DNA from: Isoetes taiwanensis
Lineage: Eukaryota; Streptophyta; Lycopodiopsida; Isoetales; Isoetaceae
Direction of reading: 5' to 3'
DNA: 64,000 bases
Assembly (NCBI GenBank): GCA_021234155.1
Contig: JAJEKV010000057.1
Coordinates: 2,945,821-3,009,820 of the forward strand
The position numbers and the translations under genes are program-made. Below, in pieces: positions 19,660 through 32,790 of the stretch (its first letter is position 1; each line of letters starts with the position of its first letter). The notes beneath the pieces were generated by a model that was given only the letters and a program-made list of their open reading frames with translations, did no database searches and was not told the DNA's origin.

Positions 19660-21250
19660 GCATGCTTGCCGCCGGGCCCTGGATTCAATCCTACTTTCTT
19701 CTCGCCGCCATGTTCCATCCGTAATTTGCGCCCGGAAAAGAACTCCTTTCTTAGGCGGCCTCTGCGCTTGGAGCCATCAGCGTCCGGGAAAAACATTTCG
19801 CGACATGTATGGAGCGCTTATGACATAGAGGGAGGCCATCTTGGGTCTAGGGCTCGATCCGGCGCCACCAACCCCTCGTGTCTACCGTCCCGTCAGTTCC
19901 AGCGCCCCAAGCGTGCAAACATTGCTCACAACCTCAGTCCCCTCATCACTATCGGGGAGCCTTATCGGGCTCAACCTTTCTAACCGGTACTTTCATACCC
20001 CTGAACATGCCTACATCCATCATTCGCCCAAGGCCATACGCCTCTTCCTTCACAACCATCATCTCCCAGGGTAGGGCACGACTATCCTACGTCTTTTTCG
20101 CCTACCGGGAATATCCTTTCCCTTACGTTTCCCACTTTGCCCTTCTGTTTACAACCTTACGGATCTCAAAACCAATGCTCCGGCTACTTGGGCTCAACCA
20201 CCGCCACCCCTTCATCCGGGTCCTTCGGGCACCATGCCACATCCAACTCAACCTCAATATCCTCACTATATCGTTTCCCGCCCAGCCCAAAGACTTTCAC
20301 ATCTACCTTTGGACTCTGAACCGACTTATTCCACCTTTGGCAACACTAAAGGCAAACCGTTAGACCAAAGTGCTCAGGCCCACATGGAAGAATTTGAGGC
20401 TCTAGTGTCCTAAATGGTCATGCGCAACCTCAACTGAAATTCCACATCTTTTTCCACCACCCTCGTGGTTTCTCCTCATCAATGGCTCATGTCCAACAAA
20501 AGCCATTGAAACAAGATCGGTCCGAAATGAGAACCTTTTCTGCGTCTCATTATGGAACCACGGATGATGATCAACTTCATCTCAAGCAACTCAATGAACT
20601 TCAACAAGAGCCCAATGAGTTCCGCCCGGGATTTTATGGATCGACTTCACATTCTCGCTAAGTAAGCTCAAGGAGTACCCCCACGAGCATTTTTGGTCCG
20701 TTTCTCCAAGGACTTCCTCCAATTTATTCGACTCATGATCAATACCGCGCCCCAAGACTTTGGAGCAGGCTATCGACCTTGTCAATCTTTCGATCAATGT
20801 TTCCCTCATGGGCGTGGCTCTTCAAGAGCTCCCGCTCATTCCACTCATCATGGTTCCACAAACGGCCGCTCAGCCTCAACACGCTAATCCACCGCGCTAG
20901 TCAAACGGTGCCATATTTGCAAATACCAAGGCCATTTGGCAAATGAGTGCAACTCCACCAATGGCCCGCCTCATTGCAAAGCTTATGCAACATGTGCAAT
21001 CATGCCACGGAAGAGTGCACTCGCACTCATCCCACACCGCTTCGCAACAAAATGGTTTATCAAGTGCAAACCACACCTCGGCAAATAATCGCACTATCGG
21101 CGGCCGCCACTTCAAAAGTGCAGCCCACGCCAACTCTATCGGCAACAGGAGCAACCACGGGATCCAAACCAACGCCCTCCTTTTGATCCTTCTAAAGCTC
21201 GGTGTTATCACCGCCAAGAATGGGGTCATACCACCACGGGCGTGTCCTCA
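19660..21250 (+). pseudogene. gypsy gag with CCHC zinc knuckle, fragmented
   Basis: Gag packages the element's RNA. After the LTR there is a leader, then broken frames rich in Pro, His and Ser (about 19840-20370) and further gag-like pieces to about 20880. The clearest motif is a CCHC knuckle, CHICKYQGHLANEC, at 20909-20950. A second Cys/His cluster (CNMCNHATEEC) is readable in another frame about 50 bases later. Many frameshifts separate the pieces, so the start codon and capsid domain cannot be placed. No primer-binding site is evident after LTR 1. Confidence 0.65.
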
Positions 21251-22520
21251 ACTTCCACAAGTTCAGTGCACGGCTTCCCGCACAAATCAGACCACATCGG
21301 TCCGCCACGGCTTACCAACTCTCGATTGCTAATGGCAAACAAGGCCCGAGACCAGTTCTTAAGAAGCCACCAAGAGCCAAGAATCACGCTTATCAACCAG
21401 CTCCCGAAATCAACCTCAATTTGGATCAACAAGCACAAGAGGAAATTTTTCAGGCACTTAATCCTCCAGTCCGGCCGTCAAATTGGGTTGGTTTAGTTTC
21501 ACGCCGCACCAAGGCATCACGTCCCTTGACCATTATTCGAATGGCACGCTAACCTGCCTTTGTTGTGGACACCATTCCTCAAAGTGACGAAAAAAGGTAC
21601 ACTTTGCACCGACTTGGAGAAGCTCATGCCACATGTCATGCCCAAAGTTCGCCAAAGCATTTTGAACCTCATGCAAGCCGCCAAGGCCGCACATTGGCAA
21701 ACGCTCATGCCACCACCGAGCTCAACAAAGACAAGATACCCTTCCACATCTCAACCTCCACGCCTCGTGACGTATCCCAATATTGCTGCCGAGGTTGACT
21801 TATTTCAAAGAAGTTGCCGCTTCCACGCCACGCACTCCCCGCGAGTGGAACCCAGCAGATCCTTTTTCCCATGTGCCTCTAGAACTCAAGAGGAGCTAGC
21901 CAAGATCAAAATTCCTTTAAGCTTGGCAACCATTTTGAAACTCATCCCCGCTCTCAAGGACCACTTACCACTCCCAACATTTTTTAGTTGGGGCCGGTTA
22001 CCTCTACACCTGGTCCATGCCACGGTGGGTAATCGCAAGTCAACCATGTTCAAATAGATGGAGGTAGCGCAGATCAATCTCATCACGGATAAACTCCGCG
22101 AAAACAAATGGGCATCACACAACTCTTTTCGTGCCCCATATGACATCAAATTGGCTAATGGCCATATCACGAGACCTCAAGCGCCACACCTATTCTTCAC
22201 ATCAACATTGGTGATCTCTCGCTTCCCCATGGAATTTGGAGTTTGGAAAATGGGCTTAAGATCCAGTGACTATGAAATGCTGGTCAGACCTTTTTCCCCG
22301 CCAGGCAAAGAGTATCCATTATCGGGCCACGGACCGCTTAGTCATCACCGATGGTCAACTCAATGCCACCATGGACTTGCAAACAAAGGTGATCATTTCG
22401 CTTGACAATGCGAACCCTCTCTCGCATTACCGCATTCTCAAGAAGTCAATATTTATCGGGTTCGTGCTCCACCTCGAAGTCATCCTCACATCCTATCCCT
22501 CGGAATATGCCGATCCTTGG
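21251..22520 (+). pseudogene. gypsy protease region, fragmented
   Basis: Retropepsin cleaves the polyprotein. The active-site stretch VQIDGGS occurs at about 22047 and continues, after a frameshift, as AQINLITDKL and YDIKLANG, matching the D-[ST/GGS]-[AG] and flap region of gypsy proteases. Upstream (21251-22030) is linker sequence between gag and protease with several short open pieces and no recognised domain. Confidence 0.6.
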
Positions 22521-23039
22521 GAGAAATGACTCTTGATCGTGACCAGGTGTGGTCGCTTTGCTTGACCCCTACCCGCTCCTTGCAATCAAATCCAACGCTG
22601 ATCACTTTTCGATGCCAACCTCCCGCAACTCCCTGTTGATGTACACGCCGCCATGAAGCAACCTCTCGCCGATGAAACCGGAAAGCAACCCCTCTTTTCA
22701 CCACGCAGTGCACGCGATCCGTTATGCTCCAACCTCCCGCACACATTGTCCGTGATACCGTAATACCCCATATTCGCATCTCCAGTCAGATTGTGGACGC
22801 TGGCAACAATCAACCCGCCCCGCATTGCCGCAGAAATCTTCCCGGCTCCTTATCGCCATTGGGCCGCCAAGCTGTTCAAAAAATTCAAACACATTTTCGG
22901 CCGAGTTACAAAGATCTTCGGGAATCAACAAAAAGCTTGGGGAACTCACCATTCCTACCAAATCTGATGCACGCCACTGGTGTAGCAACGACAAGATCGG
23001 GCTCAACCCTAATTACCGCGGATCGCGTCAAAGGCGGAA

Positions 23040-24235
23040 ATTGACAAACTCCTTGCCGCAGTTTGATCTATGAGGTCAAACATTCGAATGGGTGAGCCCC
23101 ATCGTCATTGCCCTTAAACACAATGGTAAGATCCGCTGCGTGTGGACTATCGGAAACTCAATCGTGCCACTGAGCGTGATCATTTTCCACTTCCTTCACG
23201 AGACCTGTGTTCGAAGAGGTGGTCGGACATGAGATGTACTCCTTCATGGATGGTTTTTTCGGCTACAATCGATCTCAATCAAAGAATCTGATCAACTCAA
23301 GACTACCTTCACCACCCGCGGGGCACTTTTGCCTACAAGGTGGTTCCTTTGACTATCAAACTCTCCATCAACGCTTCAACGCATCATGCTCTCGGTTTTT
23401 CATGATTTCATGAAGGAAAATCCCTTCTGCAAATTTTTCAAGATGACTTCTCCCCCTTACAGTTCCATGGCTGACCATTTGGATAAATTGGAACTCGCCT
23501 TCCAGAAATGTGATGAGTCCGCATTAGTCTCAATCCTGAGAAATGCACCTTTTGCGTCACCTCCTGTTTCTGTTAGGCCATGTTGTCAACCAGCAGGTAT
23601 CACCACGCATCCCCGCCAAAATCGGTTGTGTGCTCAAGGCTCAAGCACCAGCCAATATCAAGGAGACACGCTCTTTCCCCGGTAAGGTCAATTATTACTC
23701 CACCTTCATACGGACTAGCAGCCATTGCGATCCCATTCATAAACTCACGGGTGACTAATCTACCGGGCTTGAATTCCCAGCGGCCGCCGCTTCCCAATAC
23801 CTGAAGCTTTTGCTTACTCGTGCACGGTTCTTGTTCCTCCTCAATGGGACAAGCCCTTTCACGCGTTCATGTCGATGTCTCGGCTTTTGCTATTGAGCCG
23901 TTCTTTTCTCAAGAATATGATGCGCACACCGACAAACCAAATCGCTACGCCAAATTTAAAACTCACCTCATTGGCGCAACTATTCCGCTGCCGGAGCGTG
24001 AAGCTTTGGGTCTCATTTTACAGGGTCCAACGCTTCCGCCATTACCTTTTGGGCAGTCAAATCAAGTTCTTTGTGGACCACCAAGCACTCCTCTATTTGA
24101 TCAACAAGTCCACGTCCACGGGCCGCATTGCTCGTTGGGTCCTTCTTCTCCAAGAATTTGCTCCTTTTGAAATCGCTCATAAGGCCTGCAAATCTCATGT
24201 CGTCCGGATTATCTTTCACGATCCATAATGGATGA
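23040..24235 (+). pseudogene. gypsy reverse transcriptase and RNase H, fragmented
   Basis: RT motifs appear in order in shifting frames: PIVIALKHNGKIR (about 23098), SFMDGFFGYN (about 23242, motif A), TTFTTR, PSTLQRIM (about 23365), QDDFS (about 23440, the catalytic [F/Y]xDD), LNPEKCTFCVTS (about 23534) and GKVNYYSTFIR (about 23683). RNase H follows with WDKPFHAF (about 23846) and KLWVSFYRVQRFRHYLLG, FFVDHQALLYLINK, then RIARWVLLLQEF to about 24230. The typical gypsy order is complete but there are at least ten frame changes. Confidence 0.85.
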
Positions 24236-24399
24236 TCCCTCAACCGAGTTCGTGACGCCTTTCCCCGATGCTCAGCTCTTTTTAGTCGCGGCAACACCAC
24301 ATTGGTTCCATGATTTTCGCCAGCACCTCCTCACTGGTGCTCTTCCACCGTAAGACAGACGCCTTCTCCCTCACCTGCGACAATCCTGCCGCCATCAAT

Positions 24400-25205
24400 T
24401 TCTCCCGAGAGGTCCGCGGACTACACCATGGTTGCGGGACATCTCTACAAAAGGGTAAGGACACCATCCTTCGACGCCATGTTCTACCTCATGAAGTTCC
24501 GTGATATTGTTCGAGAAGCTCATCAAGGGGCTGGTGGTGGTCATTTTCATGGTGACACCCAAAGACGCAAAAAATCCTTCTCGGGGTATTATTGGCCCAC
24601 GCTCTTCAAAGATGCTCACCACGCCCTTGCAAGACGCGCTTGACGCCGGGTGGGACGCCACGCCGCGTGACGCTCTTCCCTTGACGCCGGGTCGCCACGC
24701 CACTTCCTTCAGCAAATGGGGAATGGACTTTGTGGGACCTATAGATCCTCCTTCGCAAGGCACACCCGCGTCTGATTACATTCTCGTTCTCACCGACTAC
24801 ACGCTGCAAATGGGCGAAGCTTGTGCACTTCCGCATAACACCGCAGCAAGTACGCCTAGGGTCCTCTATCAACAAATCATCGCTGAGCCGGCTGCCCCAC
24901 GGAGCTGGGTCGCTGACCGTGGTGTCCATTTCATCAATCATACTATCAAGGAGTCGATTTGATTATCTCCCCCGATACATCATCACAAGAGCACACCTTA
25001 CTATCCTCAAGGTAATGGTTTGGCAGAAAGCACCAACAAAACTCGGGTCATCATTCTCAAGAAAATTTGTAGACGCTTCCCCGCATTTGGCGGGCACAAA
25101 ACTTCCCTTTGTTCTTTGGGCCTACAATACTTGTTTCAAGATTGCTACCGGTCACACTCCTTTTAAATTGGTTTATGGTCAGGAAGCTCTAATGCCGTTT
25201 TGAAT
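24400..25205 (+). pseudogene. gypsy integrase, fragmented
   Basis: Integrase inserts the cDNA copy. The zinc-binding HHCC region is visible as EAHQGAGGGHFHGDT and GYYWPTLFKDA (about 24510-24620). The DDE core has FSKWGMDFVGPI (first Asp, about 24710), VADRGVHFI (second Asp, about 24910) and AESTNK with the Glu (about 25025), followed by FVLWAYNT and GHTPFKLVYGQEALMPF (to 25200). The stretch 24630-24700 contains a short duplicated TGACGCCGGGT. A worn C-terminal region may continue to about 25560 (LVLLYDS and FRWLGPYQIV are readable). Confidence 0.85.
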
Positions 25206-25569
25206 ACATCCTTCCAACACTCCGCTTTCAATCTTGCTCACGCCATAATCCACCGCGACTCAAAGAAAGGGTCTATCAATTAGAACGGTTGGATGAACTT
25301 CGGCCGGGATGCTTATATTCGTGTTCTTCATGGACAATGATTGCAAAAATCTTTACATGACAAACGCCTCAAGACAAAACATTCAAAGAAGGCGATTTGG
25401 TTCTTCTTTATGATTCCAGGTACAAAAATTTTCGGGTAAACTCAAGTTTCGCTGGCTTGGCCCTTATCAAATTGTTCAAGTGGTTCGACCAAGCGTTTTC
25501 CAACCGGTGAGTTAGATGGCACTCCATTACCTACATTGGTTAATGGCTTTCGCCTCAAAACATTTCATC

Positions 25570-26559
25570 ACGCCGTAGTTTTAACATCAACAAACAGATC
25601 TGATTCAAGAAGCAAACACCACAGAAAGTGACTAGAAAGGCGTGCATATTATATTATAGTGGAGATGTTTTACAAAATGTAGATAGCCCAGCTATTTCCG
25701 CTATATGGGCACCGCCTATATACAAAAACGGCTCGTGAGCCCTATCTACTAAGTCCTAAGAGGAAAAACCCTCTACTCCGGGTCGGAGCGGTGATCTGAG
25801 GAGATGGTAGAGGTTACCGGGCCAGATCCCAAAGTAGCAGTGCGAACCACCTCCATCCCGCTGGTCTTCGGTCGGGATGTTCAGCCATCCCCGCACGACA
25901 CCGCCCATTCAATACCCGCCAGTTGTGGCAGCCGAAGATCCAGACAATTCATCTTGCATGTAACCCACTCCCCGACGGCGTGGGCATAGTGCGTCTTCGT
26001 TCAAGCCGAGAGCAGCCATACCGGGCGCCATCGGATGCCTTTGTTCCTCCTCGGTTTCGTCTTATATAGCCAATCGAGGAACTCCTTTGTCGACGATGGA
26101 CCAATCACACAAATCGCCAACGTGTTTGCAATGCAAGGTCTGTTTCTAAAATGAGAATCTTTTCTCCCGCCGATATCTAGCCATGGTACCTTCATTCCTT
26201 TTAATGATATCCCACTGAAGGTTGCCGCATTAAATGCCATTCCTTCTTTCACGCCTCGTCGAACATTAATGTGTGTCCTTTGCCACTTGTCACATCCAAT
26301 CCTTCTTTCCGTCTCATCCTCACCGTTCATTGCTTCTCCCTCCGTTTTTGGGACTTAGCCAAACTTTTTGCCTCTCAATACCCTTCTTGGCATCTTTTGA
26401 CACCCGGCACCATCAACAGTTCGAGTTTAAGCCCTCTTCATACCTCTTCGCCTCGGTTAAGCGCCCCTAAAACCTTTTCATTCTTCTAGCCTTTGTCCTC
26501 GTGCTTTCGACTTTCGTCCTCCGCCTTTGAATCACTCTTCGTTTCTGCAAATCGTTACC
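25570..26559. other. Spacer between integrase and ORF3, with a possible small insertion
   Basis: No protein is recognised. About 25640-25800 holds an AT-rich stretch followed by TATGGGCACCGCC-type sequence that recalls the insert at 18661. The rest could hold the ORF3 subgenomic promoter or splice acceptor. Confidence 0.35.
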
Positions 26560-29500
26560 ATGGCTGCCCCAAGATTTTCTACACTTCAAGCTTTTGCTCC
26601 CAAAAGGATCCGGCTCTTTTTTGCATCTCAGATCTTTCTTGGCGCCCACTTTCCGTGAAGCCCTTGTTGGCCCAAATAAAGAAGTCGCTGAATCCAGCGA
26701 CACAAGCTTTAATTAATTCTCTCAAATGGAACTTCCCGGCCCAAATCCCCACGGTTGAAGCGGTTCATCGCCAATATCGTAATAACCGCAAGGCTACACC
26801 ACCGGGTCGATGGCACCACCATTTCGCTGACTCAACATTTGATTTCTGAGGTATTTCATATTCCCTTGCACACCCTTTTGTGTATCATGGTTCGCTATAC
26901 AGGATCTCGATGTCACAGAGTTTGGTGCACTCGCTTATCATGCCAATGTCCATCGCCTGACCAATATCGACAAGCCTCAACTTAAAACTTTTTGTTAAAT
27001 TTCAGGTGGCGAAGTTCCTGGGTATTCTATCAAGAACACCCACATCAATAAGCCTTTCTATAACCTGGTCCTCACAAGCTACACACTCCAAACACCACAT
27101 AGATTGGCCCCAAATGATGTTCTATCGTCTTCTCCAAGAAATGGACCGCCTTCAGGTGCCACTTCCATTTGAAGTTGCTTCGTGGGAGGCCACTTTCAAG
27201 CCCTCATCCGTCATTACTTCCCCACACCACAAAATTCTCATAATTCCACTCAGCGCTCCTTCCAATAACTCACCTGGTGGCACTTCACGCGTCTTCCCCG
27301 GTCATGTCCACGGTCGGCCACACCCATGTCAATTGCCTCCTCCTCCCACACCCGGGGTTCACACCATTTTTCCCAAACATCACACACCAGTAACAAACCG
27401 GTTTCCACCACCACAACACCCTCGCCGCTTGTTGTATCAAGATCGCCAGGATGCTCTGCCGCCGCTTCAAGTTACAAGAATCCCAAGACGCCTTATGAGC
27501 CGGGTTCAACTGCACTAGAAGCCTGCGTCAAGTGGACCTTCAAGCTGAAATCGCCTAAGTTGCAACTTTGGAGGCCAAACTTCAAGACAAGCATGAAGCT
27601 CTCTTACGTGCTCATGCAGATCTCAAAGTGCACAAGCTCAAGTCGCCCAACCCTGAGATCAACAGGCTCGAAACCCAGACTCTATTGGAGCACAACAAGT
27701 CCAAAGCCGCCTCCCTGAAAGTACCAAGGACGCAGATATTGCTAAGCTCAACGCCTTGCACTCAAGTTCAAAACCTTATGTAGCGGGACGCTCAAAGTCA
27801 GCCACACAAACCTGACGGCTCAGCTTTCTACACAAACCTCTCGATGCCGAGATCACCTCTTCAAGATCACCTATTATATAGGGGTATGCCAGAGGTGCGA
27901 ATTTTTCAAAACCCTTCCAGCCACATACAAGATCTTGGATGACGCTAGGGAGATTGCCGGAAACAAACCCTTTCGGCCAATGTGTTTGTCTCAATATTCG
28001 GGAAATCCTCCTCTCGTGTCAACACTTCGAGAAACGGGTCCGTGACGGATCCACGCCACGCTTTCGAAAGGGACAACCGGATCCGCGGATCTCGAACAAC
28101 AACTGCAGCAAGCTATTTGGGCCGGGCCGATGAGGCTCAAGCAAAACTTGACGCTTCATACCGCCATTCTTAACGAATGCCCGTTGACTTCCCGTTCCTT
28201 CCTCGCTATCACGATTATGTGGTTGCTCGACGCCACCTCTTCCTTCCCGGCGGCAAGCGGCAGATGGACTGTGGATATTCCCCCGAAAGCAAAGGCATTT
28301 TCTTGGATTTGGCCAGAACTCTCCATTGAAGACAAAGGGTTGTCTTTGTGCCCTTGTGGTCTTTGATCTCATACTTTGTCGGCCGATCCGGACTTTATCA
28401 CCTTGAGTGGTTCAGCCCATGGCTTACATATATTATTTCATGATTTCTATCTGGGTGATACACGGGAACACTTTGGAAATGGGCCACGCCCGGCCTTTTC
28501 GTGGTGGTGACCCCATCAGGTAATGGGTGCTTCGAGGATAACAATCCATATCTTGCGGATCCCGCTTTCGGACCCAAACTCTTCATCGTGAGTACATGCC
28601 CGAAGCTTGCCACTCATTTATCTCTCTGGTAAAGCGGAAGCCCTGCATAAGGAAGTATCTAGGACATCAGGATCTTCCCTATGCACAAATTTATATGCAG
28701 CACCTCATGGGTTACAATCGATTTATAAGCTCATTGGATAGCAAGCCCGGTCCCCACGGGATGGGATAGCCCTCGCCAACTCTCACTCTCGCTTCTCTTT
28801 GGGATCGTTGGTGTCGGGCTCTTGATCCGGATCTTGTCGGTCAATTGGGGAGACCGCTCAGCAACCCACGCCACGGGCATGGTTCCTTCTCCCTATGCTT
28901 CCGGGCGCCTCCCACGCCCGAGGTTCCCGACTTTCGATTGGCCTTCCTTTTTGGACCAAGGTCATGGATGGTCATGCAGATGGACACCACCTCGGATCTC
29001 AAGCCCGGATCTCCGGTGGGATCCACGTTTTGTTCGGCCGCTCACATTGGGAAGAAGGTGCCACTCTGGACACCACCAATTGGATCTACATTGCTAATGG
29101 CGTGGTTGGCAACGGCCCGGCGGATGCGCTTCATGGTCTTGACACCTTCTTGCACGAGAATGCCACCACCGATCCTTCGGTTCATCTTCAAGCGGTGTTT
29201 TTGTGCTGCCCTCAAATGCATTTTGCTAAGCTCCTTAAATGTGACGTCCCATTTTTCAATCCAATCGAATGCCGATCGGTGTCTTTGGCCTCCGCACTGT
29301 CTCCTCATGGAATGTCGGTACATTTCTTGTGCGCCCAGCGCCCTTGAAGACATGGCAGCTCTAAACTTTCTTATTGATGCAGATCCGCCCTTAGCCCAAA
29401 ACACTCCTCCCGCTCTTCAAACACGCCAGGATCTCATTAGCTTGATTACCATAATGGTGCTCGATCCTCACGTGAGATCACTGAGACCGATGGCTTCCCG

Positions 29501-29640
29501 CCCTCGAAACACTTCCTCTTTTTTCTTCACTCAGTGTGGTTTGGTGGGAGTGTTAGTCCCTGTGCCTCACAATGCAGGACTATTCATGCATACAACCTAA
29601 TTGCAGGTCAAAAGGATCCTCGGTCAACCACGAGACCGAC
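26560..29640 (+). pseudogene. ORF3a: extra gene in env position of the gypsy element, full length but fragmented
   Basis: An ATG in good context (ACCATGG) at 26560 opens MAAPRFSTLQAFAPKRIR. Broken frames then cover about 3 kb: an N-terminal region with KATPPGRWHHHFADST, a Ser/Pro/Thr-rich stretch (27230-27480), a coiled coil (about 27540-27780, with LEAKLQDKHEALLRAHADL) and a C-terminal domain (about 28000-29540, with DYVVARRHLFL, DLRWDPRFV and WIYIANG). The frame runs on into the 3' LTR (GLFMHTT). It is the same protein as the remnants at 17531 and 55490, and its C-terminal domain is the product at 58912. There is no signal peptide, transmembrane segment or envelope feature that I can see. 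Function unknown; a coiled-coil, possibly nuclear protein is inferred. Confidence 0.65.
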
Positions 29641-30133
29641 CATCAAAGGCTGTCCCTTAAAGCGGCCAGACACCACTTGATCAAAAGCCTTTGGCCATCA
29701 ACAAGAGGCGCCGCTCGGACAAGTGACCCAAATCACCGCCAGCGTCGGCTGCCGCAAGTGATTCTAGGCACTTCAAGAGGCACCGCCAACATTCCTGTAA
29801 ATCGAGGCCTCCAGGAGTCGGCCGGAGATCGGTCTGAGTGTCTATATTGGGCCCAAGGCCATTGTACTATATATATGAGTAGAGCTAGCACATGAGTTTA
29901 AAGATGAGTTTTGAGTCTTGTCTCCCTTCATTTTTCTCTATTGCGTAGAGCTCATGTATGTTCATCATTGATATCAAGGAAGCTTATCATCTTTCTCTCA
30001 TTTGTTCTGTTTTCTTCTTCTTCTTCTTCTCTTCTTGCAAATCAAGTGACATAGTCCCCGGACTCTCCTGTTAGATCCACGGGTCCTCACAGAGGGCTAT
30101 CTTCCAGGAGTTCCCGAACCCAGACCCCAAACA
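29551..30133 (+). repeat. LTR 2 of the gypsy array
   Basis: TGTTAGTCC to CCCCAAACA, preceded by GGTGGGAG. It matches 57001-57582 closely and LTR 1 less closely. Confidence 0.85.
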
Positions 30134-31470
30134 AAGGAGGTCCCTTGCAAGTGATTGCCATGGCGGAGGATGTGCAGCCTAGATAAAGCATCCCTGAAAC
30201 TGACTAGCAAATGACGGGGACGGTCAGGCCGTGCTGCTCCAACTCGACAAGCGGAGAATGCCATCCGCTGTCGTGCATCACCAAAAAGAAACGGGTCACC
30301 TCAATCGCCCTGTGAGTGTCGCTTGCTTCCTCTAAACCCACAATGCGCAGGTTCAGGGGCTAATGTATACCAGGGCCCGGGTCGGCCCGCAAAGCGGGAC
30401 CCTCGCGGCAAGGCAAACAACCCTGATGGCGGCCGCAGGGCAAGGTGTGGTATCATCGACCAGGATGTAGCATCCACATGCTTCGCGCTACCCCTCGTGG
30501 GAGGTACGGGTTAGTAACCGCCGCTTACACCACTAAATCAGCTCCCCGCCGACCGTAGAAAGCAAAGATTCTAGAAGCCGACCCGGCTTTCCCAAGGGCA
30601 ATCGGAGATGTGCCACATGAGTGTGGATCGTGGATTGATCGTCGCGGATCCCAACCAACAAATGTGGAGGCAAACAATGGATCGAGCATCCATCCTAGTC
30701 AAGGCGGCAGATTAAAGATGGTTCAGGCGGGTTCGCGTGGTTCGGGGGGTGTCTCTGGTTCACAAGATAGGGCCGAGGCCCGCAATGATGGGGCTGCTCA
30801 AGATAGGGCGAATCGTGGGGTCATAGGGCGGGACGTAATCGCTAAAGTGCAGCGAATGAGATTCTTCTCCTTACGGGTCTCCCGCCATACATTTGATCTC
30901 ACGCGCATGGCGCCGGAAAAAAGGCAAGCGGTGAAAAGGAACTAGGAACCGTGGCAAAGCGCAGACAAGCCAAGGGAAGACAAATGGGGTTTTGGGGGTG
31001 CCAAAGTTTAAGGGTCTCTCGGCTGCCTAAAGGGTGCTTAGAATCAATTTGGGGACTCGAAAGCTGCTGAGGCGAGCACCTTTTGGGGGTTTGGGGGTTT
31101 TGGGTCAGAGAGAGATTGTAAACCCTAGAGAGAGAGAAAGCCAAAAGGGGCAAATCAAGGGGTCTATGCAAGGGCAAAGTGAGGGCGATGCCAAGAGCAA
31201 CACTTTGGGACACAAGACAGTCCAAAATAATTGAGCAATCCGTAACTGCGTACCTATGGCCGATCCGTGGATGGAAATCTTTTGCCGCCCGAGGCTTGGG
31301 CTGGTAACTTCGGAGTAGAGCAGAACCAGATCCGATTCTGTATCTTGATGCTAACCCCCTGGTACGGAGTTACATGAGCATGGCCTGGGCGCTGGGCCTG
31401 GGCGCTAGGGAGGCCTGGGCGCTGGGCAAGCTTAGTGAGCCCCTGGGCAGCGAGGATTTTCTTCGGATTT
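30134..31470 (+). other. Untranslated leader of the non-autonomous unit, copy 1
   Basis: GC-rich, no long frame. It matches 57583-58900 along its length. Near 31383-31436 a 14-base unit, GCCTGGGCGCTGGG, is repeated about three times. No convincing tRNA primer-binding site follows the LTR. Confidence 0.6.
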
Positions 31471-31474
31471 GGCT

Positions 31475-32790
31475 GGACCTTTCCATTGAAGACAAAGCTT
31501 ACTTTGTGCACTCTTAGTCTTTGATCAACTCCACTGCGCCGATTCCGATTTAATTATCTTCCAGGTTATTCAGCCTATGGCCTATATTTTCCATGATTTT
31601 TATTTGGCTGATACCCAGGACAAGTTTTTAGATGATGCCCATCGGGTTTTTCAAGGCAATCCTCATGCTCATTGGCTGCTATTACAGGACAATCCGATCT
31701 CCAGGGGATCCTCGCCACGCCCAACACTCTCAACCGCGGGGTACATGCCCCCGGCTCATCACCTCTCCCTTTGTGGCGGTAGAGACACTTTTGACAAAAG
31801 GAAGAATTTGAAGCACATTCTGAAGATCTTCCGTCAAGACAAATTTACATGCAAAGACTGGTGGCTACAACACCTTATGCTTTTCTCGACAACAAGACTA
31901 TACCACCGGGTTAAGCATCCTCCATATAGTACCATGCTCAAAGCTCGGGATTGGGATCAGCCAGCTTGTGCTCTTGATGCGCACCTTGTTCGAGAATTCG
32001 AGCAGGCCCAAGAACCCACGCCAACCCGGAAGTGCTCAATCTCCATATACTTCATTGGGTGCACCCTCGCCCCGATATATCTCCGCTGACATTGGCGTCT
32101 TCCCTTCGACCAAATTCATGGACGCCACCGGGACGGACTCATGTACGTATCTCCACCTGGGATCTTAGGTGGGATCCCGCGTTTATCGCCGCTCTAGTGG
32201 GAGAATGGCGCCACCTTGGAGCACTGCGAAAATTGGATCTTCATCCCCAATGAGCGCGGTTGGCGAGGCGCCACTCATGCTTTGCCTATGGCCTTGATCT
32301 CTCTTTTGGAGCGTGCTACCACCTCCCAGGATCCCCGGTTCCACGACAAGCGAGGCTTTTGTGGGTGCTTTAAAAGTGCCTCTGTTGAGTTCTCTCAAGG
32401 GCGGCGTCCCTATCTATTATTGCAACGAATGCCGTCGATTGCCTTCCGATCTTGAACTTGCCTTCTCATGGAATGCCGGTATGTTCGGGCCAGAAGCACG
32501 CGTGCCTTGAAGAAAATGGTGCACTACGGCTTTCTCATTGACGGCTCTTCGGCAATAGGTCTCAACACTCACTGCTCACGCCAGATCTCATTGGGAACTA
32601 TCATAATGGCCGTCCTCCTCATACCCGCCGGGATGAATTTGACTCACGGGTTCCGCCATCTCAAAGGTTCCCCTTTTCTCCCTCCCTCGGTGTCGTTTGG
32701 TGGGACCTGCACGGGACTATTCATGCACACCAACGGACCAGGTCAAGAACAAGGATCCAATCGGTAGGTGCAGGTCGGTCGTCAAAAGCC
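31475..32790 (+). pseudogene. ORF3 C-terminal protein, copy 1, fragmented
   Basis: Aligns with 58912-60326 throughout. The start (MAYIFHDFYLADTQDKF near 31577) and several blocks such as WRHLGALRKLDLHPQ and LLQRMPSIAFRS appear in changing frames. Nearly every break lies where the other copy has CAG or CTG, for example 31835 and 31853. Errors in the consensus could therefore explain the damage. Confidence 0.7.

Larger units (their letters stand above)
19063..30133 (+). mobile_element. Ty3/gypsy LTR retrotransposon with extra ORF3, degenerate
   Basis: Two related LTRs (19063-19659 and 29551-30133) flank gag, protease, RT, RNase H and integrase in Ty3/gypsy order, followed by a third frame in the env position. 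The total is about 11.1 kb. A polypurine stretch (GGTGGGAG) directly precedes the right LTR. No matching 5-bp target duplication was found: the bases before the left LTR are AAGGA and a further unit follows on the right. The outer borders are therefore probably shared with neighbouring units through LTR recombination. All coding parts carry many frameshifts. Confidence 0.8.

Noticed and set aside
26001-26330. 109-codon minus-strand frame
   Set aside because: Lies in the integrase-ORF3 spacer with no recognisable domain and no conserved copy to compare.
30323-31225. Several 60-111-codon frames in the leader
   Set aside because: Frames are not kept between the two leader copies (30134-31470 and 57583-58900).
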